DNA from: Pelobates cultripes | Lineage: Eukaryota; Chordata; Amphibia; Anura; Pelobatidae | Assembly (NCBI GenBank): GCA_933207985.1 | Contig: OW240913.1 | Span: 268,683,134-268,747,133, forward strand | Length of the DNA stretch: 64,000 nucleotides | Direction of reading: 5' to 3' | Shown here: positions 1 through 11,563 of the stretch, in pieces | How positions within the stretch are numbered: position 1 is the stretch's first letter | Layout: each line of letters opens with the position of its first letter | Translations under genes and position numbers: made by a program | Notes under the pieces: model-generated | Told to the model about the DNA's origin: nothing | What the model saw: the letters and a program-made list of their open reading frames with translations, nothing else | Databases searched by the model: none

Positions 1-413
1 TGGCAGAAGCCAAAATTTCCGCTCACCTGTGGCGTGTGGGAATTCGGTCCTTGTTTGCGATGAGTGTAGCAAAAATGTCAGATGCTGCTCAGAAGTTGCA
101 GTTTCATTTTTATCATCCTGGGAAGCTAGAAAACCATATGTGTACCACTATTGTCCTCGAATATGTATTGTTCACTGCTGAGTAGTGAAGTGACCACAAA
201 ATACGCAGAATGGAATCACTGCATAGCAAACTTTATTTTTTAAATATTTTAGTGCTTATCAATCTACTTGTATCAGATTTAGAAGTGCTGAAAATAAATA
301 CACACAATGCAGACCTGTCACATTTGGCAGGTCTGAAGTTTCATAGGGGTTGGGAGCGATCGGGAGGGGGGTCATGTCTGTGACATCATTGTCATGGATG
401 ATGTGCCCACCCA
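1..413. other. Unassigned non-coding sequence
   Basis: No repeat terminus, splice-flanked exon or recognisable protein match was seen here. A short cysteine-containing reading frame is open from the window edge to the stop near 181, but it has no splice signals or family motif that I recognise. Confidence 0.4.
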
Positions 414-1386
414 TTAAAGGAACACTATAGTGTTCAGAATACAAAACTGTACTCCTAACCCTATAGTGTCCCTCTGCCTACACGACTCTCATGGCCATGA
501 AAGGGTTAAAAACGTGTTTATTCACTTACTTGATTCCAGCGGCAAGGTCCTTCTGTGACGCATCATGCTCCAACTCCTCTGTCATTATCTAAGACTATCC
601 TAGTTAAAAGTCCTTGCTACAAGTCAGCAAGAACACAGACGATCTAGAAAGACAAATTTGATTTGTTGCCTAGCAGCAGAAAGAAAAATATTGTGGAAAC
701 ACAATGCTTAACAGATTTAACAAATCCATGAACGGCTATATGCTTTTATTTTTCTGAAGCTTATAGCATGCAACATTTTAATAATTAAAAAGCCCTTTTC
801 AGGCTTTTAGTATGAGATATTTACATAAATAAACTAACCAGGGAAGAAAAGTTGCATAAATGCAGATTTCAAAATCCTCATAAATGCTTTTATAAAAGAT
901 GAAATCTGCTAAAAAAAAATGCTCATACTTAGATTGATGAAATCGAACATAAACAAAGAATTCAGGGAAATCTAATTCCATCTCCAGCCTGCCATGGTCA
1001 GCTTTTAAAGTACTCATTCTGATAATAGATGCTGCTTGGATTCCATATTTTTCTAAGTACACTTTACTCGTACTGCAGGAACGGCAATGTTTACATTGCA
1101 GGCTTTAAATGCCTCAAGTGGCTGTTATTCTGATAGCCACTAAAACTTGCTTCCGCAGAAATAGTGAAGTGAAACTCTTTCAATCAGATGGACTCATAGG
1201 AAAGCATTGGATTGGCTGAGATGATCGATTTTGATGATCTCAGCCAAGCAGGAGGAGCTTTCCACAGAGACTGGCATGACCGACTCACCTTTTGAGCCTT
1301 CACACGGTAGGGGGGACTCTTGCATAGGTTAAAACTATACCATTAGGAATACATGATTTTATTCCTAATGTTATAGTGTTCCATTA
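414..1386. mobile_element. Degenerate T2-like (Kolobok) MITE, probably interrupted
   Basis: The left end reads TTAAAGGAACACTATAG, matching the TTAA target duplication plus TTAAAGGRR end known for T2-type MITEs of frogs (Kolobok superfamily). The right end near 1370-1386 (TTATAGTGTTCC) is a decayed inverted copy. The inner segment 1080-1260 resembles internal parts of the T2-like copies near 56060-56150 and 60550-60720: a block around GTTTACATTGCAGG, a block of the kind GTGGCTGT...GCCACT, and a palindromic GATGATCTCAGCCA motif. The central 600-1060 does not match those copies and may be a separate insertion. Exact boundaries are uncertain. Confidence 0.45.
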
Positions 1387-3686
1387 GCACCAAATAGGAT
1401 TCCCTGGTTGCCCACATCCCGATCCCCACTGGAGGTATGGCTAAGGCAGAGACTACACACTTCCTTTTTTCATACTGATTTCATACCGGCAATGGGTGAT
1501 ATGCTAAAAGTGACCTGCTGACACAATCAGTCATTCACCTTCGCTCATTGTTGCTTAGGTTTATGCTTCCTCATTAGCTTGAGCAACACAGAGGGGAGAG
1601 GCTGCAGGGGACTCTCATTTAACATTAAACCAGTAAAAACTGTCTAACACTGAATGGAATGATGATGCCCGTGGAATTCAGATACTAAAGTCCCTTGTAT
1701 AAAGCAATTACAGTGCCAAAAGTGTCTATTTATGAAGCTTATTTTGATATCTTGTGTATTTTGAGAGACTGCTCGTTAGGGGGCACCAAAAGCTTCCGGG
1801 GCATAGGCGTTGCTTTTGGGGGGCTGAAGCACATCCCTGTTAGTAGTTGGGTAGCGTGGCGGGATTGCATTGGATTTTCCGGTTTCCGACTGGGTTTTCT
1901 TTGAGATCCTAGAGCACATATCCCTTTCCCTCTTTTCATGGGCAGAAAGAAAAGGATATGTCCTTGCCTAGAGTAAGGGTCATCAAATTTTCTCTTAGGC
2001 TGAACTCCCTCGGTTCTATAACCTAGCAACATCCCAGCTCAGGACAGTGTTTACAAAAGACAGAATTTTGCCTGTGAATTTAGTGGCCAATTCTAAAACA
2101 TTATTATAGATTATGCGTGTTTAAGTGCATAATTCTCTCATTATGAATTTTAGCTTCATGGTAGCATCCATACAGGCTGAATTACAGACTACATTCAAGA
2201 TTATTGGGAAGGTGTTATTCAGATTATAGGCATACATCTTGTCATCAATGTCCAGATTGGAAGAATTTAATGAAAAAAGATTATGAAGAATAATCGGGAC
2301 CGGGAGCGTTCCGAATTTATTGAATAAACCCCACCCATTTATACAACATCACAATATATCTAAAAAAAAAGCTGTGACACAAATATTGCAAAACTGCGTT
2401 AGTGGGATCCCAGCTGTCTTTGCATGATCCTCCATTAATTTATCTCATACTCATATGTTCATGTTTCCTATATAATCAAACAATAATCTCTCTGGATCCT
2501 ACACAGACTCTAGTAGTGTAGTCATAGCTGACATACAAAACTGTTTAATTCTCAAAGTAACTCCACTGTTTTAAGCCATATAGTATCACTCTTTCAGCCA
2601 TTATATTACTCCCAGATGGTGGGTAAAATGATCTAATCTGGGCTCTGTCATCCTGTCCCATATTCTGACCCCTGCCAAGTACTGGACTTAGTCTGCAACA
2701 CATCTCCTGGGTAATGATTTTTAGACATACTGAAGTGTACATATGTGGATTTGTAGTTTTCTAATCCTTTACTACAGTTATATATTTTTCCTGTTGAATG
2801 TAGTGTCACCTGTAGTTTTTGATTTTTGTTTCCTTGGGGTGGCGCTGTATGTATGCATGTAAAAAAAAATTAACAAATAAAATATATATATAAAATATAA
2901 CCTCCTCCGTTGCAAGAGTAACAGCACATTATCTTTTGAAGAAAGCAGTTGTACTTTGATAAGTCATTACTTAAGATTAACCAAGTTTTATCAGTGATCA
3001 TGCAGAGTCTTACAAGCTGCAAAACACGCTGACAAATGTCTGCTGTTAATCGTCTCGAGCTGGCAATGCCTGACTGGGAGTCCTGGGGGTAGATTACCCA
3101 GCAATCTCAACCCATATTCTATCTTTATTTGACTGTCCTTTTAAGGACAGGTTATTGAGGGATGGTGGTGAAAGGCATGACAGATTCATGGTCATGGGGA
3201 CGTTTCCATTTTGCGCAATAAAATTGGTCTAACACTGTGGGGGGAAAAAAGCAATTTGCCATGTAACTAAATAGTGTTTTGTTTCTTTAGTACCTAGAAA
3301 TTCATCTGCAGGGCATGATGATTAGTTGAAAGATTTCACAGCAAACTCTGTTGTGTATTGTCGCATGGTACGCAAGAACAATAGCCGACTCTTAAATGAA
3401 GTGAAAATGTATCCAGGTGATTCATCGTTTCCATCTATTTGAAATAACATAATGCATTCAGCCCTCTTTAATTTGTACTTGGTAGAGTTAGACACCTAGA
3501 AATTGAATTACAAGTGTGTCCGCCTACAAATCTAGGATTAATGTGGGATAAGGTCTAAAACCTTCACATTATGCAGACTGTCTTTAACATGCCCTATTAT
3601 ATATTGAGTCATAGCATCCTTGTTTCTCAGAAATACTTTATGCATGAACAATTTACTGCCTTTAATAATGTGCATAGAAATGTCTT
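1387..3686. other. Unassigned non-coding sequence
   Basis: This AT-rich stretch shows no long reading frame with a family motif. No terminal repeats were found. A short (TA)n tract lies near 2880-2900. Confidence 0.4.
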
Positions 3687-3702
3687 CAGAAAATCCTTTT
3701 TC
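3687..3702. repeat. Target-site duplication of the L1-like LINE, left copy
   Basis: The 16-mer CAGAAAATCCTTTTTC occurs here and again at 11369-11384, directly flanking the LINE. It is next to the poly(T) tract, the minus-strand poly(A) tail, as expected for target-primed insertion. The first C may belong to the element end. Confidence 0.9.
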
Positions 3703-3725
3703 TTTTTTTTTTCAATTTGACAATT

Positions 3726-3731
3726 TTTATT
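3726..3731 (-). promoter_or_regulatory. Polyadenylation signal AATAAA of the L1-like LINE
   Basis: On the minus strand an AATAAA hexamer lies about 15 bases before the A tail that abuts the target duplication. The spacing is as expected for a LINE 3' end and marks the segment 3703-4250 as 3' UTR. Confidence 0.7.
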
Positions 3732-4380
3732 TTATCAGAAAACATGTTTGGGGTACAGAAAGGAAAAAGGGAGGGTATGCAAGTGAGGTACATTGCTTCA
3801 AGACACATCTTATACATTCGGGAGCAAGGCTGGATATTCAACTTTGTGGGAGTGCCTCCCATACCCTTGTGACCATGGTCGTGCTCCTTGTCCTGTTTGT
3901 CTGACCCTCATAACCGTGCGTTGGATGTGGGGTAGGGGAAGGGGGGAGGGGGAAACAGGGGATCGGGCAGCGGGAGAAGAGAGGGGGAAACAGGCCGCGA
4001 AAGCTCCATGTCTCCCCATGTCTCCGTCTTGGTTAGCCTGCTTTGCGTGGCTCTCGCCTCTTGTCCCCTGTGTAACTATTTACAGTGTGGGTGGATGTTC
4101 CGCATGTGCCCCTTGATTTATTTGTCCTCAGCTGAGTTTACCTCAATGCCTGTTTTCGTACCTTGGTGGTAGGATTTGTGGCCTCTCTGCACCTGAGCAG
4201 TTAGGTAGTATTCGTGGTACTATTCATTCTTCGTGGGTATATGTATACAGTAATATATATATATATATATATTAGGGATCGACCGATTATCGGTCTGGCC
4301 GATATTATCGGCCGATATTTGGTATTTTCGGCAATATCGGTATCGGCCAATTCAGATACCGATATTGCCGATAATATATA

Positions 4381-4602
4381 ACAGGACCGCCGGGCCCATT
4401 ACAAGCCCGGCGGTCCTGTGGGGGCCAGCAGCAAGCGCTGACTTACCTTGCATGCAGCTCCCTATGTAAATCTCGCGAGACCCGCGGCCGCAGAGCGTTG
4501 CCACGGGTTACCATGGCAACGCTCCGCGCGGCACTAAGAGCCGCGAGATTTACACAGGGAGCTGTAGGAGCTGCTTGCAAGGTAAGTCAGCGCTTGCTGC
4601 TG
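4381..4602. repeat. Two GC-rich palindromes inside the nested DNA transposon
   Basis: Segment 4381-4419 forms a hairpin with arms ACAGGACCGCCGGGC and its complement. Segment 4426-4602 is a larger imperfect palindrome with arms of about 80 bases that start CAGCAGCAAGCGCTG and end in its complement. Both are CpG-rich within an AT-rich surrounding. Confidence 0.8.
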
Positions 4603-4739
4603 CTGAGCCACCACTGTACTTAACAAGCCACTGGACCACCAGGGAATACTATATCCCCCTCCCTGGTAAGAAGCAGGGAGGGGGGACTAAACAAAAAATA
4701 AAAAAAACATTTCAATATTAAAAAAAATATTAAAATAAA

Positions 4740-5385
4740 AAATTACACAAATTACATCACTACACACACACACTGCACACATACTGCATTACATACACAC
4801 TACACAAACACACACTGGGGGGAGACTAAACAAAAAAAAACATTTAAATATTATAAAAAATATTAAAATTAAAAATTACACAAATTACATCACTACACAA
4901 ACACACACACACACTACACAAACACACACTGCACACATACTGCATTACATACACACACACTGCATTACATACACACTACACAGGCACACACACTGCATTA
5001 CATACACAGACACACTACACACACACCACAAACACACACTGCACACATACTGCATTACAGACACACACTGCACACACTACACTGCACACACACTGCATTA
5101 CATACACACACTGCATTACATACACACTACACACACAGTACACATACTGCATTACATACACACTACACAGACACACACACACTGCATTACATACATACAC
5201 ACTACACAAACACACACACTGCATTACATACACACAAAAACACACTGCATTATACACACACTACATAAACACACTGCATTATATACACACTACACACACT
5301 GCATTATATACACACACTCTGCATCCACTACACACACACACTACACAAACAAACACAGTTCCCCTGTCTAAACACACTTCATCCA
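4740..5385. repeat. CA-rich minisatellite
   Basis: Irregular tandem repetition of ACACACTGCATTACATAC and ACACTACACA blocks over about 650 bases. Reading frames through it encode only low-complexity Cys/Val peptides and are not genes. Confidence 0.85.
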
Positions 5386-5608
5386 CTACATGTGGCATGT
5401 ATATTTTGTGCATTTACCTTTCGAATTAGTTTATTTATTCAAAATAGTAAATGTACAGAATATCGGCAAGATATCGGCTATCGGCCTGAAAGTTCGCAGA
5501 TTATCGGTATCGGCTCTAAAAAAATCAATATCGGTCGATCCTAATATATATATATATATATATATTTATTTATTTTTTTTTTTTTTTTGTTCCTCCACTC
5601 CTCTCTCA

Positions 5609-8600
5609 TTAGTGTTCTAACTCCTCCTCCTTCCTCAGGTATGCCTCCCATATGTTCCTGGCATCCCTTATGTGGTGTGATGGGTGCATCAGTTGGTTAG
5701 TCTTCGTTTCATATGTTAGGTTTAGGGAGATCTGTTGGATAAGGCTAGATCTCTCTGGTGGCTTTGGTTGTTTCCACCCTCTGGCTATTAATAAGTTGGC
5801 AGCTATCAGTATATAGTATGTTAGGCCGGCATGTGCTTTTGGGAGTGGGTCAAGAGATATGAAAAGTAGAGCAGTTTCTGGTCTCAGATTGGTTCCTGTG
5901 TCTAATGCCCCTTTTATCACCCCTTCAACTGTCTTCCAATATCCCCTGATGGTCGCGCATGTCCACCAGATGTGGAACATTGTGCCCTCCTCTTGTAAAC
6001 ATCTCCAGCAGAGCCGCGAGGTGTTGGGGTATATGGTTGCCAGTCTGGTTGGCACCAAGTACCACCTATATTGGATCTTGCGCATTAGCTCTAGGTGGGA
6101 TGCGCATCTGGATCTACCTTTATGGGCTATAAAAGCCTGGTTCCATTGTTCTTCTGAGAAAATTGTATTTAAATCCCTATGCCATGCCTCCCTGAATTTG
6201 TCTAGCTGTGGTGGCGTCTGGTGATTTGGGTTATTGAGTATTCATACATAAGGGATAGCGGTTTTTTGGGCATTGTCCTAGATTCACACGCTTTCTCGAT
6301 ATGTTGCGTAAATGTCTGGGTTGTCAGGGCAGTGGAGTCCGTCAGTATTCCTTTTAGTTGCAGGTAGGAAAATATAGCTCTTTGCGGTAAGTTGTAACTG
6401 TGTTGTAAGTCGGGGAATTGTCTCAGTTTCCCTTGATTATAGAGGTGTCTAACTAACGTGCATCCTCGCTCGGCCCATATGCGATGGTCAAATGTGGGGT
6501 TTGCCAAGTGTATGCAGTATATTGGTGTGGCCAGCGCCCATTTATCTGTGTAACCTAACTGCGGTTTGATCGTATCCCAATTACGTAGTAGGGTTGTTGT
6601 GGTAGCAGATGTGTCTGGGGGTATAGGGTGGTGTTCATGCGGGACCCAGAATAAGTATCTAAGGCCTTTGGGGCAAGCCCACGTTGATTCCATCTCCACC
6701 CACTGTGGTGGGTTGTGGGCTGTATGCGTCTGCAGGGCGGTGGTCATCAGTGCAGCCCTATAGTATGTTGTCACCTCAGGTAGGCCTAGCCCTCCCTGCG
6801 CTAGGGGTTTGGAGAGTATGTGTGTAGCCACACTAACTTTCTTGTATGCCCAAACAAAACTAGTGAGAGATTTTTGTAGGCGTTTCAAGTACGTGTTGGG
6901 AATATGGATCTGTAACGTTCTAGTTAGGTATTGGAATTTCTGCAGCAGCATCATCTTCACCGCCGCCAGTCTTCCCACCCAGGACATAAACTTGCTATCC
7001 CAGTTCTTTAAGGTGTCATTAAATATGTCTATTAACCTCCCATAGTTTAGATGTAAGAGTCTCTAGGGGTCTTTGAGGATCTTCAGTCCCAAGAAAGTAA
7101 GGTGGTCATCCCTCCAGTCTAGCGGGAATGAGTTTTTTAAATTTTCTATGGTTTCGCGTGGTATCCCGATCCCCATTGCTTGTGTTTTTGTTACGTTAAG
7201 CTTGTAGTATGATTGTTCCCCATATAATTCTATTTCCCTCAACAGGTTTGGGAGCGACAGGTGTGGTTGAGTTAGTGTCAGCAGGATGTCGTCCGCGAAA
7301 AGGTTTGCTTTATATTCCCTTCTCCCTATCTCCATGCCGTGTATTGCGGGGTTTTCTCTAATTTTAATCGCTAACGGCTCCAGCGCCAACACATAGAGCA
7401 GCGGGGACAGGGGGCACCCCTGTCTCGTGCCGTTTGTGAGTCGGAACGGCTCCGACAGGAACCCCGCATTCAACACTCGTGCTGCGGGCTGGCTGTATAG
7501 AGCACTAACGGCTGCCACAAAGCCACAGGGGATGTCAAACCGACCCAATACCTCTTGGAGGAACCCCCAGTGTAAGCGATCAAAAGCTTTTTCGGCGTCG
7601 AGGGAGACCAGCAATCCCCCTCGGCGCCGGCCTTGCAGGTAGTGGAGGATGTTAATAACTTTCCTAGTGTTGTCCGACCCCTGTCTCCCCTTTATGAAGC
7701 CCACCTGGTCATCATGTATTATGGATGGGAGAATTGCACTTAGTCTGTTAGCGTATAATTTGGCGTACAGTTTTGCGTCCGTGTTGAGAAGGGAGATTGG
7801 TCGGAAATTCTGTGGGATCGTCTGGGTTTTGTTAGGTTTTGGGAGCGTAACGATGTGGGCCACTAGTGTTTCTTTAGGGAGTTCCCCCTTTTGAGTTGCC
7901 TCTGTAAATAATCTGGCTAAGTATGGTGCAAGTGTGGTGTTGAATTTCTTGTAGTATTGATTGTCAAATCCATCTGGTCCTGGGGATTTCCCTGTTGGGA
8001 GGCCTTTAATTAACTCCTCAACTTCTAGAGCTGTTATTGGTTTTGTAAGGTCTAGCTGCTGTTGTGGCGTGATCTTAGGTAGTCTCACTCCATCCAAATA
8101 CTCTCTAATGCTTGTGGTCGTCGGATGTCTGATCTGTGTGTCTTGTTGAATGTTATAGAGTGTTGAGTAGTATGTAGCGAATACCTCACTTATGCCTTTC
8201 GGGGTTCGTATTTGTGTTCCTGCTCGGTCCGTGACGTAGGATATTTTTTGGTGTGCCTGTCTAGATTTTATTCTTTGTGCCAACAATTTGCTTGCCTTAT
8301 TCCCTTGCACATAATGGTTTATCTTGAGCTTCTGCATGTGTGTGTTGAGTGTCTCAAGTGCGTGTTGGTGCATAAGACGTGTGAGCTGGGTTATCTTGTG
8401 TCTTGTCTCTGGGGTTGGGGTATGTTGGTTGAGTCTGTTTAGGTTGTACAGCTCTGCCTGCCATGTTCTGAGTTGTGCTTGGTGTGTCCTTTTCACATAG
8501 GCTGCCCTTCTGATCAGTAGGCCTCTTGCTACTGTTTTGTGCGCTAGCCATAAGGTGGAGTCTGAGACATCCCCCTTATCATTGTTTTCGAAGTATGTTT

Positions 8601-9408
8601 GGAGGTCTTCCATTAGGGTCTTTGCGTATCCCCCGTCCCTCAACAGTGAACTGTTTATTTTCCATGGACTGCGATGCTTAAAGTCGTAGACATTTTTTAA
8701 TTCTATAGTTACTGGTGCGTGATCTGACCACGTAATCTGCTGTATATCGCTATCCACTAATTGGTCTAGTGCCGATCCCGCTAAGAGAAACCCATCTATT
8801 TTAGAGTAAGAGTTGTGCACCGCTGAAAAGTGGGTATAAGCCCTTTCTGAAGGGTGCGTGACTCTCCAGGCGTCATAGAAATGTTGGTCGTGGAGTAGTT
8901 TTGCTATGGCTCTGCATTGTCTCTTCAGGGGGCGGTGATGCTTGCTACGTGCGTGTAGGGTGGTGTCTGTCAGCGGGTCAAAGATGTGGTTGAAGTCCCC
9001 TCCTATGATCGTGATGCCCTTTTGGGTTTTGGCTGCCTGAGTTAAAATTTTGTGCAAAAAGTTCCTTTGGTTAGTATTTGGGGAGTACATGTTCACAATG
9101 GTGTATAGCATATCGTTAAACAGTCCTACGAGTATGATATATCTACCAGTCGGATCTACGTCTACGGTCTGCATCGTGAATGAGACAGTTTTGCTGATGA
9201 GGATGGATACTCCTCTGGCTTTAGTGGGTGCCGTGGCATGAAACTGGTGTGGAAAGTCTTTGGTTAATATTGCTGGGTGGTCGTTGTGCCTAAAATGGGT
9301 TTCCTGGAGGCATAATATGTCCACTCCCATAGGTCTAACCTCTCTGGTGAGAAGATGGCGTTTTACCGGGGCATTGAGGCCCCTAACATTGAAGGTACCA
9401 AGCTTCAC
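5609..9408 (-). pseudogene. L1-like ORF2 (endonuclease and reverse transcriptase), one stop and a frameshift
   Basis: ORF2 nicks target DNA and reverse-transcribes the LINE RNA. The N-terminal APE-type endonuclease shows GTFNVRGLN, LQETHF, GGDFNH and WSDHAPV. The reverse transcriptase shows GPDGFDNQYY, FRPISLLNTD, SLDAEKAFDR, TRQGCPLSPLLY and the catalytic FADD box. The start at 9408 gives MKLGTFNVRG, the usual beginning. An in-frame TAG at 7063-7065 follows residue 781. The same frame then continues without further damage (YGRLIDIFND, MSWVGRLAAVK) to about 6220, where a frameshift moves the C-terminal part into another frame (LDKFREAWHR onward, through the Cys-rich CWRC...HIWWTC motif) ending at 5609. 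So the copy has two visible lesions. It lies downstream of ORF1 on the same strand. Confidence 0.93.
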
Positions 9409-10296
9409 GGTGGTCTGTGAGGTTGGTGTCTCTCATACCTATGGAGCTGGTCAATGTATGTGAGGGTCGCTGCCCTCCCCAGCTCTATCGAGCGGAGCAG
9501 TGAATCCCTCTGTATGTTCACTATTATGCTAGTGTGGCCTGCGGAACAGTCAGAGTATCGGTTGTCATTAGGTAATTGAAATATCTCTTTGGTGGCTGGG
9601 GTCGGGTCACCCACTAACCCTGTCCCCGCCTCGTGAGTGTAGCATTGGACTGGTGAGGTACATGCAATACACAAAACAACATAAAACATAACATTAACAT
9701 TAACAAAAGTATTTACAAGGGTATTCCTAAGAAGTATTCGTGCCATTAATTCGGCGTGGCACTGCGTTGTCGTGCCTTGGGGGTAGAGGCTGAAGGCCTC
9801 ATGTCCTATGGGAGCTTTCTCCCTTTACAGCTATTACTTGTGTGTTTGTTGGGATGCCCCAACTAGTATCCATAGCCCTGCTAGTCGAGCTGCGGTATTT
9901 TCTATGCTTATGCAATATTGAGCTATCCACTCGCGTTTTATATTTTTTTATTTAATTTTTTTGTATATTTTTCCCTCAAGCTAGGTGAAGGTGTAGGTGG
10001 ACGTGTGGCTGCCCCATCAGCAAGCTGTCTCTGTGGGTGGGTGTGTCTGGCTGACATTATACACCTCTCTGTGGATGGTGGCGGGATTTTTTTTTTTTTA
10101 TATATATTATGTGAGCAGTAATTATGTGGATCCCAAGCTCGTATAATAAAGCGAGCCCCCCCGCCTGCCCCTATGCCCCATCATGAGCATTACAATTATC
10201 CGGTGTAGTTGGTGTAGCATTTTACGTTACCCTGCCCCTGGGTTGATAGTCCATCACCCTGTGATGCCGTAAGGTCTGCACACAGTCTCGTATGAT
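9409..10296 (-). other. Inter-ORF region of the L1-like LINE
   Basis: About 890 bases separate ORF1 and ORF2. This is long for an L1, where the ORFs are usually close. A 113-codon frame overlaps the ORF2 start (9405-9746) but shows no motif and is probably chance. A T-rich tract lies near 10087-10100. Confidence 0.6.
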
Positions 10297-11298
10297 TTAT
10301 CCCTGCTTCGCCTTCTTCCAGTCCGGTGAAGCTCTGTTGCCGCTTCTCTCCTGCTCAGCCGTCGGTGCTGGTGCAATGTTCCAGTCCCTTAGGATGCGGT
10401 GACCTTCCTCCGGGGATCCAGTGGTCGTGGTCCTCCCGTCTCGCATTACCAGGAGCTTGGTGGGGTATCCCCATCGGTATGGGAGGTGGTTGTCTCGGAG
10501 CTGAGTGGTTATATCCCTGAAGTCGCGCCGTCTCTTTAAGGTGTATGAGGAGATGTCTGAGTAAATGGTTATACCTCTATATGTTACAGGCATTTCCTTA
10601 CGTTTTCTGTTTGCATTCAAGATAACTTCTTTAGCATGAAAGTAATGCATTCTGAGCAGGATATCTCTCGGCGTATCTGGGGGTAAGAATTTCTGTCTGG
10701 CGGTCCTATGTATCCTGTCTAGCAGGAGCAGGTCCAGCGGTAAATCCGGGGCAAGTGCTTTTAGTAGGCCCGTGACATGGGCGTTAAGGTCTTCGTTTTT
10801 AACCGTTTCTGGTATCCCCCTTATGCGGAGGTGGTTGCGGCGTGCCCTATCTTCCATATCTGCTATTTTAAGGTCTTGGTCGTTTAGTCGTGCGACCAGG
10901 CCTTCTACGGTTTCTGCAAGTGTATTGTGGGCCTGCGCCATTTCTGTGATTTGTTTCTCCGTCCGCGCTGTGCGCTGGCCTATATCTTGAAGTTCTTTCC
11001 TCAGGGCTGTCATAGCGCTGTCCATTTTCCCCACTATTTTATCTGACATTTCGTCCAGTAGTTTCCTGAGAGAGCTATGTGTCAGCGGGTTGTCATATTC
11101 CCCTTGCTGGGTGTCCGCGTCATGCTCCTCACCTGCGCCATCTTGGGCCTGCTCAGACTGTTGTGGAGTTTTCCCCTGTCCCGTCCTGGAGGCGAAGAAG
11201 TTTGTTTTTTCTCCCCTGTCACCTGCTCGTTTGCCTTTGGGGTGAGACATTGTGGGTCCGGGCTGATCCCAATTGCACTTATCGGGCTTTGATTTCAC
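10297..11298 (-). CDS. L1-like ORF1p RNA-binding protein
   Basis: The 333-residue open frame encodes the nucleic-acid-binding chaperone that coats LINE RNA in the retrotransposition particle. The order is a basic, low-complexity N-terminus (residues 1-75), a heptad-rich coiled coil (about 80-150, with LLDEMSDKIVGKMDSAM and following), an RRM-like core starting at RRNHLRIRGIPE (about 155), and a C-terminal domain with PRDILLRMHYFHAKE and LKRRRDFRDI. These are signature segments of L1 ORF1p, and the length is typical. A second methionine (TMSHPKG, residue 17) could be the true start. No stops or frameshifts are visible, unlike ORF2. Confidence 0.92.
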   Translation of the reverse strand: MKSKPDKCNWDQPGPTMSHPKGKRAGDRGEKTNFFASRTGQGKTPQQSEQAQDGAGEEHDADTQQGEYDNPLTHSSLRKLLDEMSDKIVGKMDSAMTALRKELQDIGQRTARTEKQITEMAQAHNTLAETVEGLVARLNDQDLKIADMEDRARRNHLRIRGIPETVKNEDLNAHVTGLLKALAPDLPLDLLLLDRIHRTARQKFLPPDTPRDILLRMHYFHAKEVILNANRKRKEMPVTYRGITIYSDISSYTLKRRRDFRDITTQLRDNHLPYRWGYPTKLLVMRDGRTTTTGSPEEGHRILRDWNIAPAPTAEQERSGNRASPDWKKAKQG

Positions 11299-11368
11299 CT
11301 TTGTAGCTGTCGCGGCACGGAGCTCTGTTTACATGCGTCTGCTCCGGTCCGCGTCCAGGACACGCCCC

Positions 11369-11384
11369 CAGAAAATCCTTTTTC
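11369..11384. repeat. Target-site duplication of the L1-like LINE, right copy
   Basis: Identical 16-mer to 3687-3702, immediately outside the LINE 5' end, whose minus-strand sequence starts GGGGGCGTGTCCTGG. Confidence 0.9.
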
Positions 11385-11563
11385 AAACACGTTTACAACT
11401 TTGGGTTTATTCCATAATGGGAAGCTGCAACAGGATCCAAATTGGAGAATGTTTCCTAATTAAATATTTTAAATATTTTTGTATAAGTTTTTGCAATTTG
11501 GATTTAAATTCACTACGTTGTTTACTTGTCCCATATAACCCTTTGGATTGTTAGCTCAAATGC

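Larger units (their letters stand above)
4273..5543. mobile_element. Non-autonomous DNA transposon nested in the LINE 3' UTR
   Basis: Inverted ends are visible: TAGGGATCGACCGATTATCG at the left and the complement of TAGGATCGACCGATAT at the right. Both borders lie in (TA)n tracts, so the target duplication cannot be read. The interior holds repeated GCCGATATT-type motifs next to both ends, a GC-rich palindrome (4381-4602) and a CA-rich minisatellite (4740-5385). No transposase is encoded. The superfamily is not assigned. Because it splits LINE sequence (3' UTR on both sides), it inserted after the LINE. Confidence 0.75.
3703..11368 (-). mobile_element. Full-length L1-like (L1/Tx1 clade) LINE retrotransposon with nested DNA transposon
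   Basis: Read on the minus strand, the order is a short 5' leader (about 70 bases), ORF1, an inter-ORF stretch of about 890 bases, ORF2, a 3' UTR with an AATAAA signal, and an A tail (poly-T at 3703-3712). A perfect 16-bp target duplication flanks the whole. The element is about 7.7 kb, or about 6.4 kb without the DNA transposon at 4273-5543. ORF1 is a coiled-coil/RRM L1 ORF1p and ORF2 has the APE endonuclease and reverse transcriptase. ORF1 is open; ORF2 carries one stop and at least one frameshift, so this copy is inactive but fairly young. Assignment to the L1 versus the Tx1 branch would need a phylogeny. Confidence 0.92.

Noticed and set aside
2..181. Open Cys-rich frame at the window edge (VCDECSKNVRCCSE, HYCPRICIVHC)
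   Set aside because: About 60 codons, cut by the window start, with no splice donor or family motif I can identify. It may be an exon end but I cannot support it.
9405..9746. 113-codon frame overlapping the ORF2 start of the first LINE
   Set aside because: No similarity to LINE proteins and lies in the inter-ORF region; judged chance.
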